Source: Verrucomicrobiia bacterium
GTDB taxonomy: Bacteria > Verrucomicrobiota > Verrucomicrobiia > Limisphaerales > JADLHS01
DNA: 64,000 nucleotides
Assembly (NCBI GenBank): GCA_026125285.1
Contig: JAHCLO010000031.1
Location: forward strand, 21,265-85,264
Reading direction: 5' to 3'
Both the position numbers and the translations under genes were made by a program. Position 1 is the first letter of the stretch. Every line of letters starts with the position of its first letter. The notes beneath the pieces were generated by a model, which was not told the origin of the DNA, made no database searches, and was given only the letters and a program-made list of their open reading frames with translations. Shown here piece by piece: positions 15,327 to 23,989 of this stretch.

Positions 15327-16907
15327 TCACTCCAGTTCCAAAACCACCACTGACTTCGCCGGTAGTTTCGCCGTGAAGCCGCCGGCGGTGAGTTTGGCGT
15401 CCGTGAAGGAGCCCGGCTTCACCCGGTCCGGTTGGTCGAAGGTGTTATGCGCCCGCATGTCGTCGGCAGTCAAAACCCGCCCGGAGATTTTCTGGACCTT
15501 CGCCCCGGACAATTCGCACGTCAGTTCCGCAGCGGAGTTCGGATTCAGATTGCCCAGCGTGACGTGGATGCGCCCCGCCTGGTCGCGCGAAGCGGAGGCG
15601 CTCAGGCCGGGAATCTTGTTCGACTCAAAAGTGTAGTCTGCGCAAGCCAGTTCCGTGGGCAGCAACGTGGCATCATGATGCGCGGTGAACATCTCGAAGA
15701 CATGGAACGTGGGCGTGACGAGCATTCGTTCCTTGTCGGTGAGAATCACCGCTTGGAGCACGTTGATGATCTGGGCGATGTTCGCCATCTTCACGCGGTC
15801 AGCGTGCTGATTGAAGACGTTGAGGGTGCCGGCGGCGAGCAGCGCGTCGCGCATCGTGCTTTGTTGATAGAGAAAGCCCGGATTAGTGCCCGGCTCGACG
15901 TCGTACCACGCGCCCCATTCGTCCACCACCAGGTCAACGCGCTTTCGCGGGTCGTGCCGGTCCATCACCTCGAGGTGCTTCACGATCAGGTCGTCCATGA
16001 TCTGCGCGTGTTTCACCACGGCGAACCATTCCTTCTCGTCGAACTTCGTGGCCGAGCCTTTGCGTCCGCTCCAGCTTCCGGTGGGCAGGCTGTAATGGTG
16101 CAGGGAAAGCCCGTTCATGTGCCGGGCCGCGTTGGCCATCAACACGTCGGTCCAGTGCGTGTCGCCATCGCTCGCACCGCACGCAATACGATACACGCGG
16201 TTGCCCGAATAGTTTTTGATGAACGTGTTGTAGCGCCGGTAAACGTCCGCGTAATACTCGGGCCGCATGTTGCCGCCGCAGCCCCAGTTCTCATTGCCCA
16301 CGGCGAAGTAGCGCAACTTCCACGGTTTGTCGCGACCGTTCTGACGCCGCAGATTCACCATCGGCGAGTCAGCGTCGCTGGTCATGTATTCCACCCACTC
16401 CATCATTTCCTGCACGGTGCCGCTGCCGACGTTACCGCAGATGACCGGCTCGGCCCCGATTTGTTCGCACAAATCCATGAACTCGTGCGTGCCGAAATGA
16501 TTGTTCTCCACGACGCCGCCCCAGTGGGTGTTGATGATCTTGGGGCGCTGTTCGCGCGGCCCGATGCCATCCTTCCAGTGGTATTCATCCGCGAAACAGC
16601 CGCCCGGCCAGCGGAGGTTGGGCACTTTGATTTGTTTGAGCGCAGCGACGACGTCGTTGCGGATGCCGCGGGTGTTGGGAATCGGACTGTCCTCGCCCAC
16701 CCAGATGCCCTCGTAAATGCAGCGCCCAAGGTGCTCGGAAAAGTGGCCGTAAATGTGTTTACTGATCGTGGTCTTGCCCTGGTCCGCATGGATGACCAGA
16801 CGATTGGCCGGAGTGGTGGTGGCCGTTTCCTGCGCGAACGCGCCCACGTCGAACACCAGGGTTGAAACAGTGGCCAGGAGCAGGTGATTGAGGGATTCGA
16901 GTTTCAT
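15327..16907 (-). CDS. Alpha-L-arabinofuranosidase, GH51 family, secreted
   Basis: A 526-aa enzyme with an N-terminal signal peptide (cut near AFAQ, residue 26). It belongs to GH51, which removes arabinofuranose side chains from arabinan, arabinoxylan or glycoconjugates. RWPGGCFADEYHWKDGIGP is the substrate-loop signature. E206 in VGNENWG is the expected acid/base and E330 in VVDEWGAWY the nucleophile. A C-terminal beta-sandwich follows, ending FTAKLPAKSVVVLELE. The length is normal for the family. It lies alone, convergent with 14615-15280, and suggests growth on plant or algal polysaccharides. Confidence 0.93.
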   Translation of the reverse strand: MKLESLNHLLLATVSTLVFDVGAFAQETATTTPANRLVIHADQGKTTISKHIYGHFSEHLGRCIYEGIWVGEDSPIPNTRGIRNDVVAALKQIKVPNLRWPGGCFADEYHWKDGIGPREQRPKIINTHWGGVVENNHFGTHEFMDLCEQIGAEPVICGNVGSGTVQEMMEWVEYMTSDADSPMVNLRRQNGRDKPWKLRYFAVGNENWGCGGNMRPEYYADVYRRYNTFIKNYSGNRVYRIACGASDGDTHWTDVLMANAARHMNGLSLHHYSLPTGSWSGRKGSATKFDEKEWFAVVKHAQIMDDLIVKHLEVMDRHDPRKRVDLVVDEWGAWYDVEPGTNPGFLYQQSTMRDALLAAGTLNVFNQHADRVKMANIAQIINVLQAVILTDKERMLVTPTFHVFEMFTAHHDATLLPTELACADYTFESNKIPGLSASASRDQAGRIHVTLGNLNPNSAAELTCELSGAKVQKISGRVLTADDMRAHNTFDQPDRVKPGSFTDAKLTAGGFTAKLPAKSVVVLELE

Positions 16908-17180
16908 AGCGTGTAGGTGGTTATCGGAAGCTTGGGGAAGCGATTCCGGCGTTGATCGTCAGGGCAATTTCACAGCCCGCACCGCACCGGATTTCCTCCG
17001 ATGAAACCAAGGCACTGAGTCTGTCGCGGCCCAACGTCATCGTGGATGTAATAACACACTACGCCAAGACCGCAAAGCAGGAACGACCCTGACCGCAAAA
17101 GCCGTCCCCGCCGGCGGCTCAATCACGCGAAGCCCAGAGACTGACCTTCGAAGAACGAGCGTGGCGCGAACGCGTCGGCG
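16908..17180. other. Gap between ftsZ and the GH51 gene, nothing recognised
   Basis: These 273 nt show no coding frame or clear terminator hairpin. It holds the upstream region of the arabinofuranosidase and the 3' side of ftsZ. Confidence 0.4.
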
Positions 17181-18485
17181 TCAATTCAACGCCACGCCGC
17201 GCCGGATGTAGGTGGGCACATCCAGGTCTTCGCCTTTGTGAACCGTCGGTTCGGTTTTGTCGAAGCGCCCTTTGTTCACGATTTCCAGCGGCAGACTGGT
17301 CTGACGCAACCGCGAGGAAGACTTGCGCCCCCGGCCACCGGCCTGTCGAGAGAGGAGTTGCTCGCGCTGTTCGGGGGTCAGCGCGGGCGCTGGCGGAACG
17401 AACCGCGATGCCGGCCGTGCGGTGGCCTGCTTGTCCAAGAGTCGCGTCTCGAGGTCTTCCGCTGACGTCTCCGCAACGGCGGCGTCCTTGCTGTCTGGCG
17501 GATGCTGGTCATTGCGGCGCCGCATGGCAATGACGGTCACCGCCAGCCGGTCGCGGAAACTCTCATGCACCGCGGCGCCCATGATGACCTGCGCCCGCTG
17601 GCATTGCTGATTCACCTGCTCCATCACGCGGTTGACGTCCGCCATGGTCAGGTCCGGCCCGCCCATGAGACTGACAACCACGCCATCGGCTTCCTTGAAC
17701 GCCTGCCCGTCATCAAGCAACGGATGCGCCAGCAGTTTTTCCAGCGCGTCGCGCGCTCGCGTGGTGCCCGCCGCTTCCACCGCGGCAAAACAACTCTCAC
17801 CCCGGCGGTCGCGCAACAGGGCGCTCAGTTCGTCGAAATGAATTTCAATCAATCCCCGATGCATGAGCAGTCGCCACACCCCCCGGGCACCCTCCATCAG
17901 GAATTGCGTCGTCGTGTGGAAGGTGTCCAGCAAACTTACGTTCTCATCAATCAGCCGGAACACTTTCTGGTTCGGCAGGCAGATGACTCCGTCGGCGGCG
18001 GCCCGTAGCTGTTCGAGTCCCTGCCGCGCCTGCTGCTGGCGGCGATTGCCCTCGCAATCGAAAGGCAGCGTCACAAACGCCAAAGCCAACGCGCCGCTCT
18101 CCCGCGCCGCCCGGGCGAGCACCGGACTGATGCCCGTGCCCGCCCCGCCGCCCAAACCAGCCACGATGAACACCACGGCCGCTCCCGCACAGACTTCCTT
18201 GAGCGTTTGATAATTCTCCTCCGCCGCCTTGCGACCCCGCTCCGGATCGCCGCCGGTACCGAGACCGCGCAGCAGTTTCGTTTCCAGCGGGATCATTTTG
18301 ACCGACGCGTTGATCGCGGTGGCGGGCGCATCGGTGCTAACCAGCACGAACTCAGCCCCGGCGAAATCCCCGGCAATGATCTGTTCCAGCATGACTCCGC
18401 CCGCGGTGCCGACGCCGAAGATCTTGACGCACAGCCGTGGCGCGGGAGGTTCGGGAGGATTGACAACAGGGATCTGGGGTTCCAT
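17181..18485 (-). CDS. ftsZ: Cell division protein FtsZ, divergent
   Basis: A 434-aa tubulin-like GTPase that forms the division ring. The G-box is GGGAGTG (112-118), followed by canonical-looking LPFDCEGNRR and ADGVICLPNQKVF. The C-terminal tail DLDVPTYIRRG matches the FtsA/ZipA-binding peptide. Two regions diverge. The T1 loop reads FGVGTAGGVML rather than the all-Gly form, and the T7 loop reads LIEIHFDEL where most FtsZ have LINVDFADV, so the first catalytic Asp is His and the second is Glu. The ATG at 18485 is 13 nt after the ftsA stop and gives a sensible short N-terminus. It is the last gene of the dcw cluster. Confidence 0.93.
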   Translation of the reverse strand: MEPQIPVVNPPEPPAPRLCVKIFGVGTAGGVMLEQIIAGDFAGAEFVLVSTDAPATAINASVKMIPLETKLLRGLGTGGDPERGRKAAEENYQTLKEVCAGAAVVFIVAGLGGGAGTGISPVLARAARESGALALAFVTLPFDCEGNRRQQQARQGLEQLRAAADGVICLPNQKVFRLIDENVSLLDTFHTTTQFLMEGARGVWRLLMHRGLIEIHFDELSALLRDRRGESCFAAVEAAGTTRARDALEKLLAHPLLDDGQAFKEADGVVVSLMGGPDLTMADVNRVMEQVNQQCQRAQVIMGAAVHESFRDRLAVTVIAMRRRNDQHPPDSKDAAVAETSAEDLETRLLDKQATARPASRFVPPAPALTPEQREQLLSRQAGGRGRKSSSRLRQTSLPLEIVNKGRFDKTEPTVHKGEDLDVPTYIRRGVALN

Positions 18486-18498
18486 AACAAAGCGGGGT

Positions 18499-19722
18499 TT
18501 AGCTTCGGGACAGCAAGCGGGAAAGTGCGCCTTTGATTCCGTGCGTCCAGGGCGCCCGGCTCTCACGTTTGCGGGATTTGAAGGACGCAAATTTCACCAG
18601 GCCGATGGCGGTGGCAAACTCCGGTTGATCCAGCGCGGATTTCAGGCCGCTGACTGAATTGGTTCGGCCGATGCACACGGGCAATTGCAGAACCTGCTCG
18701 GCCAGTTGCGCCAGATTCGGAATCCGCGCCCCGCCGCCGCACAGAAAAACGCCGGCGCGCAGGTAATCCAGCAACCCCGCCTGTTCGAGGTCCTGGCCGA
18801 TGAGTTGGAAGATTTCCTCGAGTCGCAACACCATGATACGGCGCAAATGTTCGCAGTTGATGCTCTTGAGTGGCAGGCCGAGTTCGCTGGTGAGCGTCAG
18901 GGTCTGGCCACGGACGCTGTCGTCCACGTGCGCCGCGCCATGCTGGAGTTTCAACTGCTCGGCCCGGCTCAACGGCACCTTTAAACCATAAGCCAAGTCG
19001 TTGGAAACGTGGTCGCCGCCCACAGCCAGCACGCCCGTGTGTTTGATGACACCGTCGGCGTACACCGCGTAATCCGTGGTCCCACCGCCGATATCAATGA
19101 CCAGCGCGCCCAGTTCCTTTTGCTCGTTGCTTAACAAGGCCAGCGAGGAGGCCAGACCGTTGAAGACCACTTCATCCACCTCCAACTGCATGCCCTTGAC
19201 CACCCGGATGGCATTCTGCAGCCGGTTCAAATGCCCGTGGACCACATGCACGTCCACCTCCAGGCGCGCGCCCAGCATGCCGACGGGATTGGTCACGTCG
19301 GCGTGGCCGTCTATTAGAAAGTGCTGGCGGATTGCGTGCAGCACGCTGTTCTCCGCCGGCAGATTGATGGCCTTGGCGTTCTTGATCACGTCTTGCACGT
19401 CCTCCTCGGAAATCTCGCGGTCGGCGGACACCACGGGATGCACGCCACGGTTGTTGAATCCGCGAATGTGTCCGCCGGTGACCCCCAGATAAACGCTCCG
19501 GATTTCCACATCGGCCATTTGTTCCGCCTCCGCAATCGCATGACGCACGTCCTCTTCAACGGCGGCGGCGTCCACAATCTCGCCTTTGCGCACGCCGCGC
19601 GAACGCGCCTGGCCCAAGCCGACGATGTTCAGCGCGCCTTCGGCATTGATCTCGCCAACCACGGCGCACACCTTGGAGGTCCCGATTTCGAGGCCGATGA
19701 GGATGGAGGAGGAGTCAAACAT
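18499..19722 (-). CDS. ftsA: Cell division protein FtsA
   Basis: A 407-aa actin-like ATPase that tethers FtsZ to the membrane. GLEIGTSKVCAVVGEI forms the phosphate-1 loop, and ALVIDIGGGTTDYAVY the phosphate-2 loop. The 1C subdomain lies between them. The C-terminus ends in a basic amphipathic stretch GIKGALSRLLSRS, the expected membrane-targeting helix. The ATG at 19722 overlaps the ftsQ stop by 8 nt and is therefore preferred to the longer frame from 19827. ftsZ starts 13 nt after its stop. Confidence 0.95.
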   Translation of the reverse strand: MFDSSSILIGLEIGTSKVCAVVGEINAEGALNIVGLGQARSRGVRKGEIVDAAAVEEDVRHAIAEAEQMADVEIRSVYLGVTGGHIRGFNNRGVHPVVSADREISEEDVQDVIKNAKAINLPAENSVLHAIRQHFLIDGHADVTNPVGMLGARLEVDVHVVHGHLNRLQNAIRVVKGMQLEVDEVVFNGLASSLALLSNEQKELGALVIDIGGGTTDYAVYADGVIKHTGVLAVGGDHVSNDLAYGLKVPLSRAEQLKLQHGAAHVDDSVRGQTLTLTSELGLPLKSINCEHLRRIMVLRLEEIFQLIGQDLEQAGLLDYLRAGVFLCGGGARIPNLAQLAEQVLQLPVCIGRTNSVSGLKSALDQPEFATAIGLVKFASFKSRKRESRAPWTHGIKGALSRLLSRS

Positions 19723-20674
19723 TGCGTTTCTTGGTGCGGGTGGTGCGCGGCAGTTTCGGTGGCGGCGTCGGCAGGACGCTGGCTTCCAACCAGCGCACCG
19801 GAACGTTGTTGGAAACGGCCAGATCAAGCGTGGCGATGTCGCGCTTCAACCGCCGCCCCAAATCATGAATCTCGCGCCAGCGCCGCAGTTGCTGGTCCAG
19901 CTCGCGCAGGCCGAAAGTAACTTCACTCCCCTGCCCGGTCGTCACCACGAGCACCTCCGGCGAACCAACATCAATGCGCTGCAAGTCCACCAGCCCCGCC
20001 ATGGGCGAAGTTGCGAACGCCGAAATCAAACTCAGCGCGGATCGCACTTGAGCCGATTCAATGGGACGGCCGGGCTGCAAATCCGGCAGCCGCAAGCCCG
20101 CCAGCACCGGCAACGAATACTCGGTCTGATGCAATGGCGTGGTGCGCTGGTGCGGGTCGAGCGGCACCATGACGTAGCCCTCCGTGTCAATGTGGAACAC
20201 CGCGATTTCCAATCCGCCCTCGGCACGCGGTCGCGGGACGTTCACTTGGGCGAGCGCTTCGCGTTCCGTCACGCGGATACGCACCGTGCGCGGCAGCAGC
20301 CGCTCCACGGAAACCGATCCGATGAGAGGCACCAATTCCAGATCGCGCTTCACGCGTGCGAGGTCGAGGGCGAACAGATTCGCGCCGGCTTTCACCCCCG
20401 CCCAACGCCGCAGTTGATCGGGGGAAATCACGCCGTCTGTCTGCACCTCAATGTGCTCAATGGCAAACGTGCGATTCTCGTAAACCAACTGGTTCAATCC
20501 CCATTCGCCCAAGCGCCAGAGCACGTAAATACCGAACACCGTTCCGAACACCAACCCGGCCGCCAGCGCGGCCAGCCGAATCCGCGAAGCCCGTACCTGA
20601 CCGGACCGCAGTTTCACATCCAGCACGTGTCCGCGACTCAATCGCCGATTACGTTGTTTACGGTTGAACCACAT
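19715..20674 (-). CDS. ftsQ: Cell division protein FtsQ/DivIB
   Basis: A 319-aa bitopic protein. A basic cytoplasmic N-terminus (MWFNRKQRNRR) is followed by one membrane segment (about 37-55) and a POTRA domain starting with IEHIEVQTDGVISPDQL. The FtsQ domain follows. It links early and late divisome proteins, together with FtsL. The ATG at 20674 was preferred to a TTG at 20692. Position between ddl and ftsA is the standard one. The 3' end overlaps ftsA. Confidence 0.9.
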   Translation of the reverse strand: MWFNRKQRNRRLSRGHVLDVKLRSGQVRASRIRLAALAAGLVFGTVFGIYVLWRLGEWGLNQLVYENRTFAIEHIEVQTDGVISPDQLRRWAGVKAGANLFALDLARVKRDLELVPLIGSVSVERLLPRTVRIRVTEREALAQVNVPRPRAEGGLEIAVFHIDTEGYVMVPLDPHQRTTPLHQTEYSLPVLAGLRLPDLQPGRPIESAQVRSALSLISAFATSPMAGLVDLQRIDVGSPEVLVVTTGQGSEVTFGLRELDQQLRRWREIHDLGRRLKRDIATLDLAVSNNVPVRWLEASVLPTPPPKLPRTTRTKKRNV

Positions 20675-20761
20675 GGCAATCACGGCATTCAAAACAAAGA
20701 ATCACTGTCGGAACCGAAGTGGCCACACTTCTCGACGTGTTCCTTCTCGATTTCTCATTTC

Positions 20762-21664
20762 CTATTTGCGATGTAATGCGAGTTTCACCATCCGCTCACA
20801 CAACGCGGCGTAATTGATCCCCGCCGCCGCCGCCGCCTTGGGCAGCAGACTGGTTTCCGTCATGCCCGGCAATGTATTGACTTCCAGCACCACTGGATCG
20901 CCATTGGCGCGCACCATCACGTCCACCCGCGCGTAATCGCGCCCGCCAATGGCCCGGAATGCCGCCAGCGCCGCCGCCTGCACGCGCTGGGTGGTGGCTT
21001 CGTCGAATGGCGCCGGACACAGATAATCAGTGGTGCCGGTGCTGTATTTGGTCTTATAGTCGTAGATGCCGGCTTTGGGCCGAACCTCGACAATCGGCAG
21101 CGTTTCTTCTCCGAGGATGCCCGCCGTACATTCGCGACCGGAAATCTTCTCCTCGACCAACACCCGGGAATCGTGGCGCAACGCTTCTTCGAGCGCGCCC
21201 GGCCAGTCGGCGACGCGTTCAACGAATTGCAGCCCCACGCTCGACCCCTGGCACACCGGCTTGAGCACCACCGGCGGATTCCACCCCCGCAGCCAGGGCG
21301 TGGTTTCGGATTCCACCACCGCGAACCGCGCCGTGGGCACCCCGTGCGTCACGCAGCGTTCCTTGGTCAGCACTTTGTCGAAACCAATCCGGCTGGCCTC
21401 GGCGTCGCAGCCAGTGTAGAGCGCGCCCAGTTGGTCGAGCGCCGCCTGCACCGTGCCGTCTTCACCGTAGGTGCCGTGCAATGCAAGAAAAACCACGTCG
21501 GTTCCCGGCGGCAGCGTCCAACCCGTCTCGCGCGGATCGAGTTCAAAGACCTCGTGCCCGCGCGAACGCAAGGCCGCCGCCACCGCCACGCCGGAGGACA
21601 GCGACACTTCGCGTTCAGCGCTCGGCCCGCCGAGCATCACCGTGATCTTCAAGAATTCGCTCAC
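20762..21664 (-). CDS. ddl: D-alanine--D-alanine ligase
   Basis: A 300-aa ATP-grasp enzyme that makes the D-Ala-D-Ala dipeptide used by MurF. MLGGPSAEREVSLSSG is the N-terminal signature. VVLKPVCQGSSVGLQFV carries the ATP-binding lysine region, EEKISGRECTAGIL follows, and VVLEVNTLPGMTETSLLP is the C-terminal metal-binding block. The GTG at 21664 begins one base after the murB stop and has GGGGAAG upstream; the longer frame from 21706 is not needed. Length is typical of DdlB. Confidence 0.95.
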   Translation of the reverse strand: MSEFLKITVMLGGPSAEREVSLSSGVAVAAALRSRGHEVFELDPRETGWTLPPGTDVVFLALHGTYGEDGTVQAALDQLGALYTGCDAEASRIGFDKVLTKERCVTHGVPTARFAVVESETTPWLRGWNPPVVLKPVCQGSSVGLQFVERVADWPGALEEALRHDSRVLVEEKISGRECTAGILGEETLPIVEVRPKAGIYDYKTKYSTGTTDYLCPAPFDEATTQRVQAAALAAFRAIGGRDYARVDVMVRANGDPVVLEVNTLPGMTETSLLPKAAAAAGINYAALCERMVKLALHRK

Positions 21665-21665
21665 G

Positions 21666-22715
21666 TCAATCTTCCCCGATAATCTCCACCTCGGGATGGA
21701 GTTCAATGCCCCGTTCGTCGCGGGCGCGCGCCTGTAGCAACTCCATCAATGAGAGTACGTCACGCGCAGTGGCCGTGCCGTCATTGACAATGAAGTTGCC
21801 GTGCTCCAGGGAAACCATCGCCCCGCCGATGCGCGTGCCTTTCAAACCCAGTTCATCCACCAATTTGCCCGCCGGAATGGAAGCCGGATTCTTGAACAGG
21901 CAACCCGCACTCGGCGTAGCGGGCTGTGAACCCCAACGTTTCCGGCTATACCCATTCATGCGCTGCTCGATTTCTTCACGCGGGGCGGGTTTGCCTTTGA
22001 ACACGGCGCCCAGCGCAATATGCGTTTGGAAGAGCGGACAACTCCGGTATTCCACCTGAATTTCGCCCGCCGGCTTTTCAAACACCGTGCCCGCGTAATC
22101 CATGAACCGCACCGACTCCACCGCGTCAAAGGTCCACGCGCCCATGGCGCCGGCGTTCATGCGCAGGGCGCCGCCGACACTCCCGGGAATGCCTTCGAGG
22201 AACTCCACGCCGCTCAAGCCGTGACGCTTGGCCTCAACCGCAACCTGCTTGAGCCGCGCGCCGGCCCCGCAGGACATGCGCTCCCCCGTAATCTGAATCC
22301 GGCTGAAGTTTGCGTGTGCCAGACAAATCACAACGCCGCGAAAGCCGCCGTCCCGCACCAACAGATTCGAACCACGGCCGAGGACGAAGAAAGGGAGGCC
22401 GCGCTCGCGGCAAAAGCACAAAGTCGCTGCGAGCTCCGCCTCCGAAGCCGGCTCGACATACACATCCGCCGGACCGCCAACCCGCAGAGTGGTGCGCTTC
22501 GCCAACGGTTCATCTGACCGGAGAAGTGTTTGCGGCGACACTCGCCCCGCCAACTCCGCGGCAAGTTGCCGTCCCCGCGAGACAATTCCCGCTGCCGCCG
22601 GGAGCGCGCCCTGTAAGTTAACAGGTATTGGCTCCGGCACAGCATCCGCGGAACTAGCCTGACGAGGCGAGCCGGTTGATGTCGGACTATCCATGGTGTC
22701 ACTGATTCGAGTCAT
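21666..22715 (-). CDS. murB: UDP-N-acetylenolpyruvoylglucosamine reductase MurB
   Basis: A 349-aa FAD enzyme that reduces UDP-GlcNAc-enolpyruvate to UDP-MurNAc. FAD-binding motifs are TLRVGGPADVYVEP and VLGRGSNLLVRDGGF, and GIPGSVGGALRMNAGAMG is the core signature. The proton-donor serine of the common AGSxFKNP motif is replaced by cysteine in SAGCLFKNP. An N-terminal extension of about 60 residues precedes the FAD domain. Its ATG overlaps the murG stop (ATGA), so the genes are coupled. murC, which often sits just before murB, is absent here. Confidence 0.94.
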   Translation of the reverse strand: MTRISDTMDSPTSTGSPRQASSADAVPEPIPVNLQGALPAAAGIVSRGRQLAAELAGRVSPQTLLRSDEPLAKRTTLRVGGPADVYVEPASEAELAATLCFCRERGLPFFVLGRGSNLLVRDGGFRGVVICLAHANFSRIQITGERMSCGAGARLKQVAVEAKRHGLSGVEFLEGIPGSVGGALRMNAGAMGAWTFDAVESVRFMDYAGTVFEKPAGEIQVEYRSCPLFQTHIALGAVFKGKPAPREEIEQRMNGYSRKRWGSQPATPSAGCLFKNPASIPAGKLVDELGLKGTRIGGAMVSLEHGNFIVNDGTATARDVLSLMELLQARARDERGIELHPEVEIIGED

Positions 22716-23989
22716 CTGTGGCGGCTAAACAAGCGTGCGCGACTGGGAAAGACCATCGGCAACTGCGCCTCGCCCAGCCACAACCGTTCGCGCGGAAACA
22801 AACGCACCCGTCCTCCCGAAAGATTGGACGACGGCGCGGGATGACAACTCCCACCCTTGGTTGTCGCCTCAGACGTCGGGTTGGCCGCGCTACGGGCAAC
22901 GGACGCAAGGATGGCCTCCGCAATTTGCCCCGCCGCCTGCGGCGTATGCCACTTCGCCAGCGCAGTCTGCATCGCGCCACACACCGCTGGGTCCTCAACG
23001 AGAGCAACCAACTCAGTCAAGACTCTTTCCGGACTGGCGTCCGGCTGTTCGAGCAGTCGCGCAGCCCCGGCTTCCGCAAACGCGCGGGCGTTGTGTAACT
23101 GATGATTATCCGCCGCGTGCGGAAACGGCACCAGTAACGCGGGCACACGCACGGCAGCCAGTTCGGCCAGTGAGGAAGCGCCGGCGCGGCTCACCACCGC
23201 ACTGGCGGCTCCCAATGCCAAATCCATCTCCGCGAAGAATTGATGGACTTGAGCCGTCATGTGGTGCTGCTGATAGGCACGACTCAGTTTGTCCGCATCC
23301 TGGGTACCGGCAAAATGCAGCCATTGCCAGTGTGGGGCACGATTTGCAAACAGTGGCAGGGCCGCCGTTATCAGTTCGTTGATGCCGCGTGCACCCTGGC
23401 TGCCACCCATAACCACGACCACCGGCCTGCCCGGAGCAAAGCCCAGCGCCGCGCAACACTCCGCAGCACGGCGAAGTCGGAACTGTGGCCGGACGGGCGT
23501 ACCGGTAACGCAAACCTCGCGCGCCCGCAACCGCGATGCAGTCCCTGGGAAACCGACAAAAGCCTGATCCACGAACCGCGCCAACCAGCGATTGGCGCGA
23601 CCGGGAATGGTATTGGATTCGTGCAGAAACGTCCTCGCCCCGAAACTTCGCGCGGCAAGGATTGGCGGCGCGCTGGTGAAACCGCCCATGGCCAAGGCCG
23701 CCTGGGGACGCCGGGTGCTGAAAAACTTCCGGGCGGCACGCCAGGATTGCCAAAAACCGCGCACGAAGGCAAGTCGTTGGCCCGATTGCAGCGCGACGGC
23801 GGGCAGGGTAAAACTTTCGAAACCGTGCCCCTTGACCGCGAGTTGATCCACTTCCTTGGGCGAGACAAGCAAGGTCACCGTGCAGCCACGCGCGGTGAGT
23901 TGATCCGCCACCGCCAAACCCGGGAAGAGATGGCCGCCCGTGCCGCCGCAGGCGATGGCCACGAAAGGCGTTGGTTGGCGAATCGGCAT
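22712..23989 (-). CDS. murG: MurG, lipid II-forming GlcNAc transferase
   Basis: A 425-aa GT28 enzyme that adds GlcNAc to lipid I at the inner membrane face. The N-terminal glycine motif is CGGTGGHLFPGLAVADQL (residues 14-31), followed by TFLHESNTIPGRANR. The UDP-GlcNAc site includes VVVMGGSQGARGINELI and SRAGASSLAELAAV. The last 60 or so residues exceed the normal length and are Arg/Pro/Ser-rich, with no known role. The ATG at 23989 overlaps the ftsW stop (ATGA), and its own stop overlaps the murB start, so all three are probably translationally coupled. Confidence 0.95.
   Translation of the reverse strand: MPIRQPTPFVAIACGGTGGHLFPGLAVADQLTARGCTVTLLVSPKEVDQLAVKGHGFESFTLPAVALQSGQRLAFVRGFWQSWRAARKFFSTRRPQAALAMGGFTSAPPILAARSFGARTFLHESNTIPGRANRWLARFVDQAFVGFPGTASRLRAREVCVTGTPVRPQFRLRRAAECCAALGFAPGRPVVVVMGGSQGARGINELITAALPLFANRAPHWQWLHFAGTQDADKLSRAYQQHHMTAQVHQFFAEMDLALGAASAVVSRAGASSLAELAAVRVPALLVPFPHAADNHQLHNARAFAEAGAARLLEQPDASPERVLTELVALVEDPAVCGAMQTALAKWHTPQAAGQIAEAILASVARSAANPTSEATTKGGSCHPAPSSNLSGGRVRLFPRERLWLGEAQLPMVFPSRARLFSRHR

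Noticed and set aside
15432..16865. A 477-aa plus-strand frame opposite the GH51 gene
   Set aside because: Low-complexity His/Val/Arg composition with no motif; antisense shadow.
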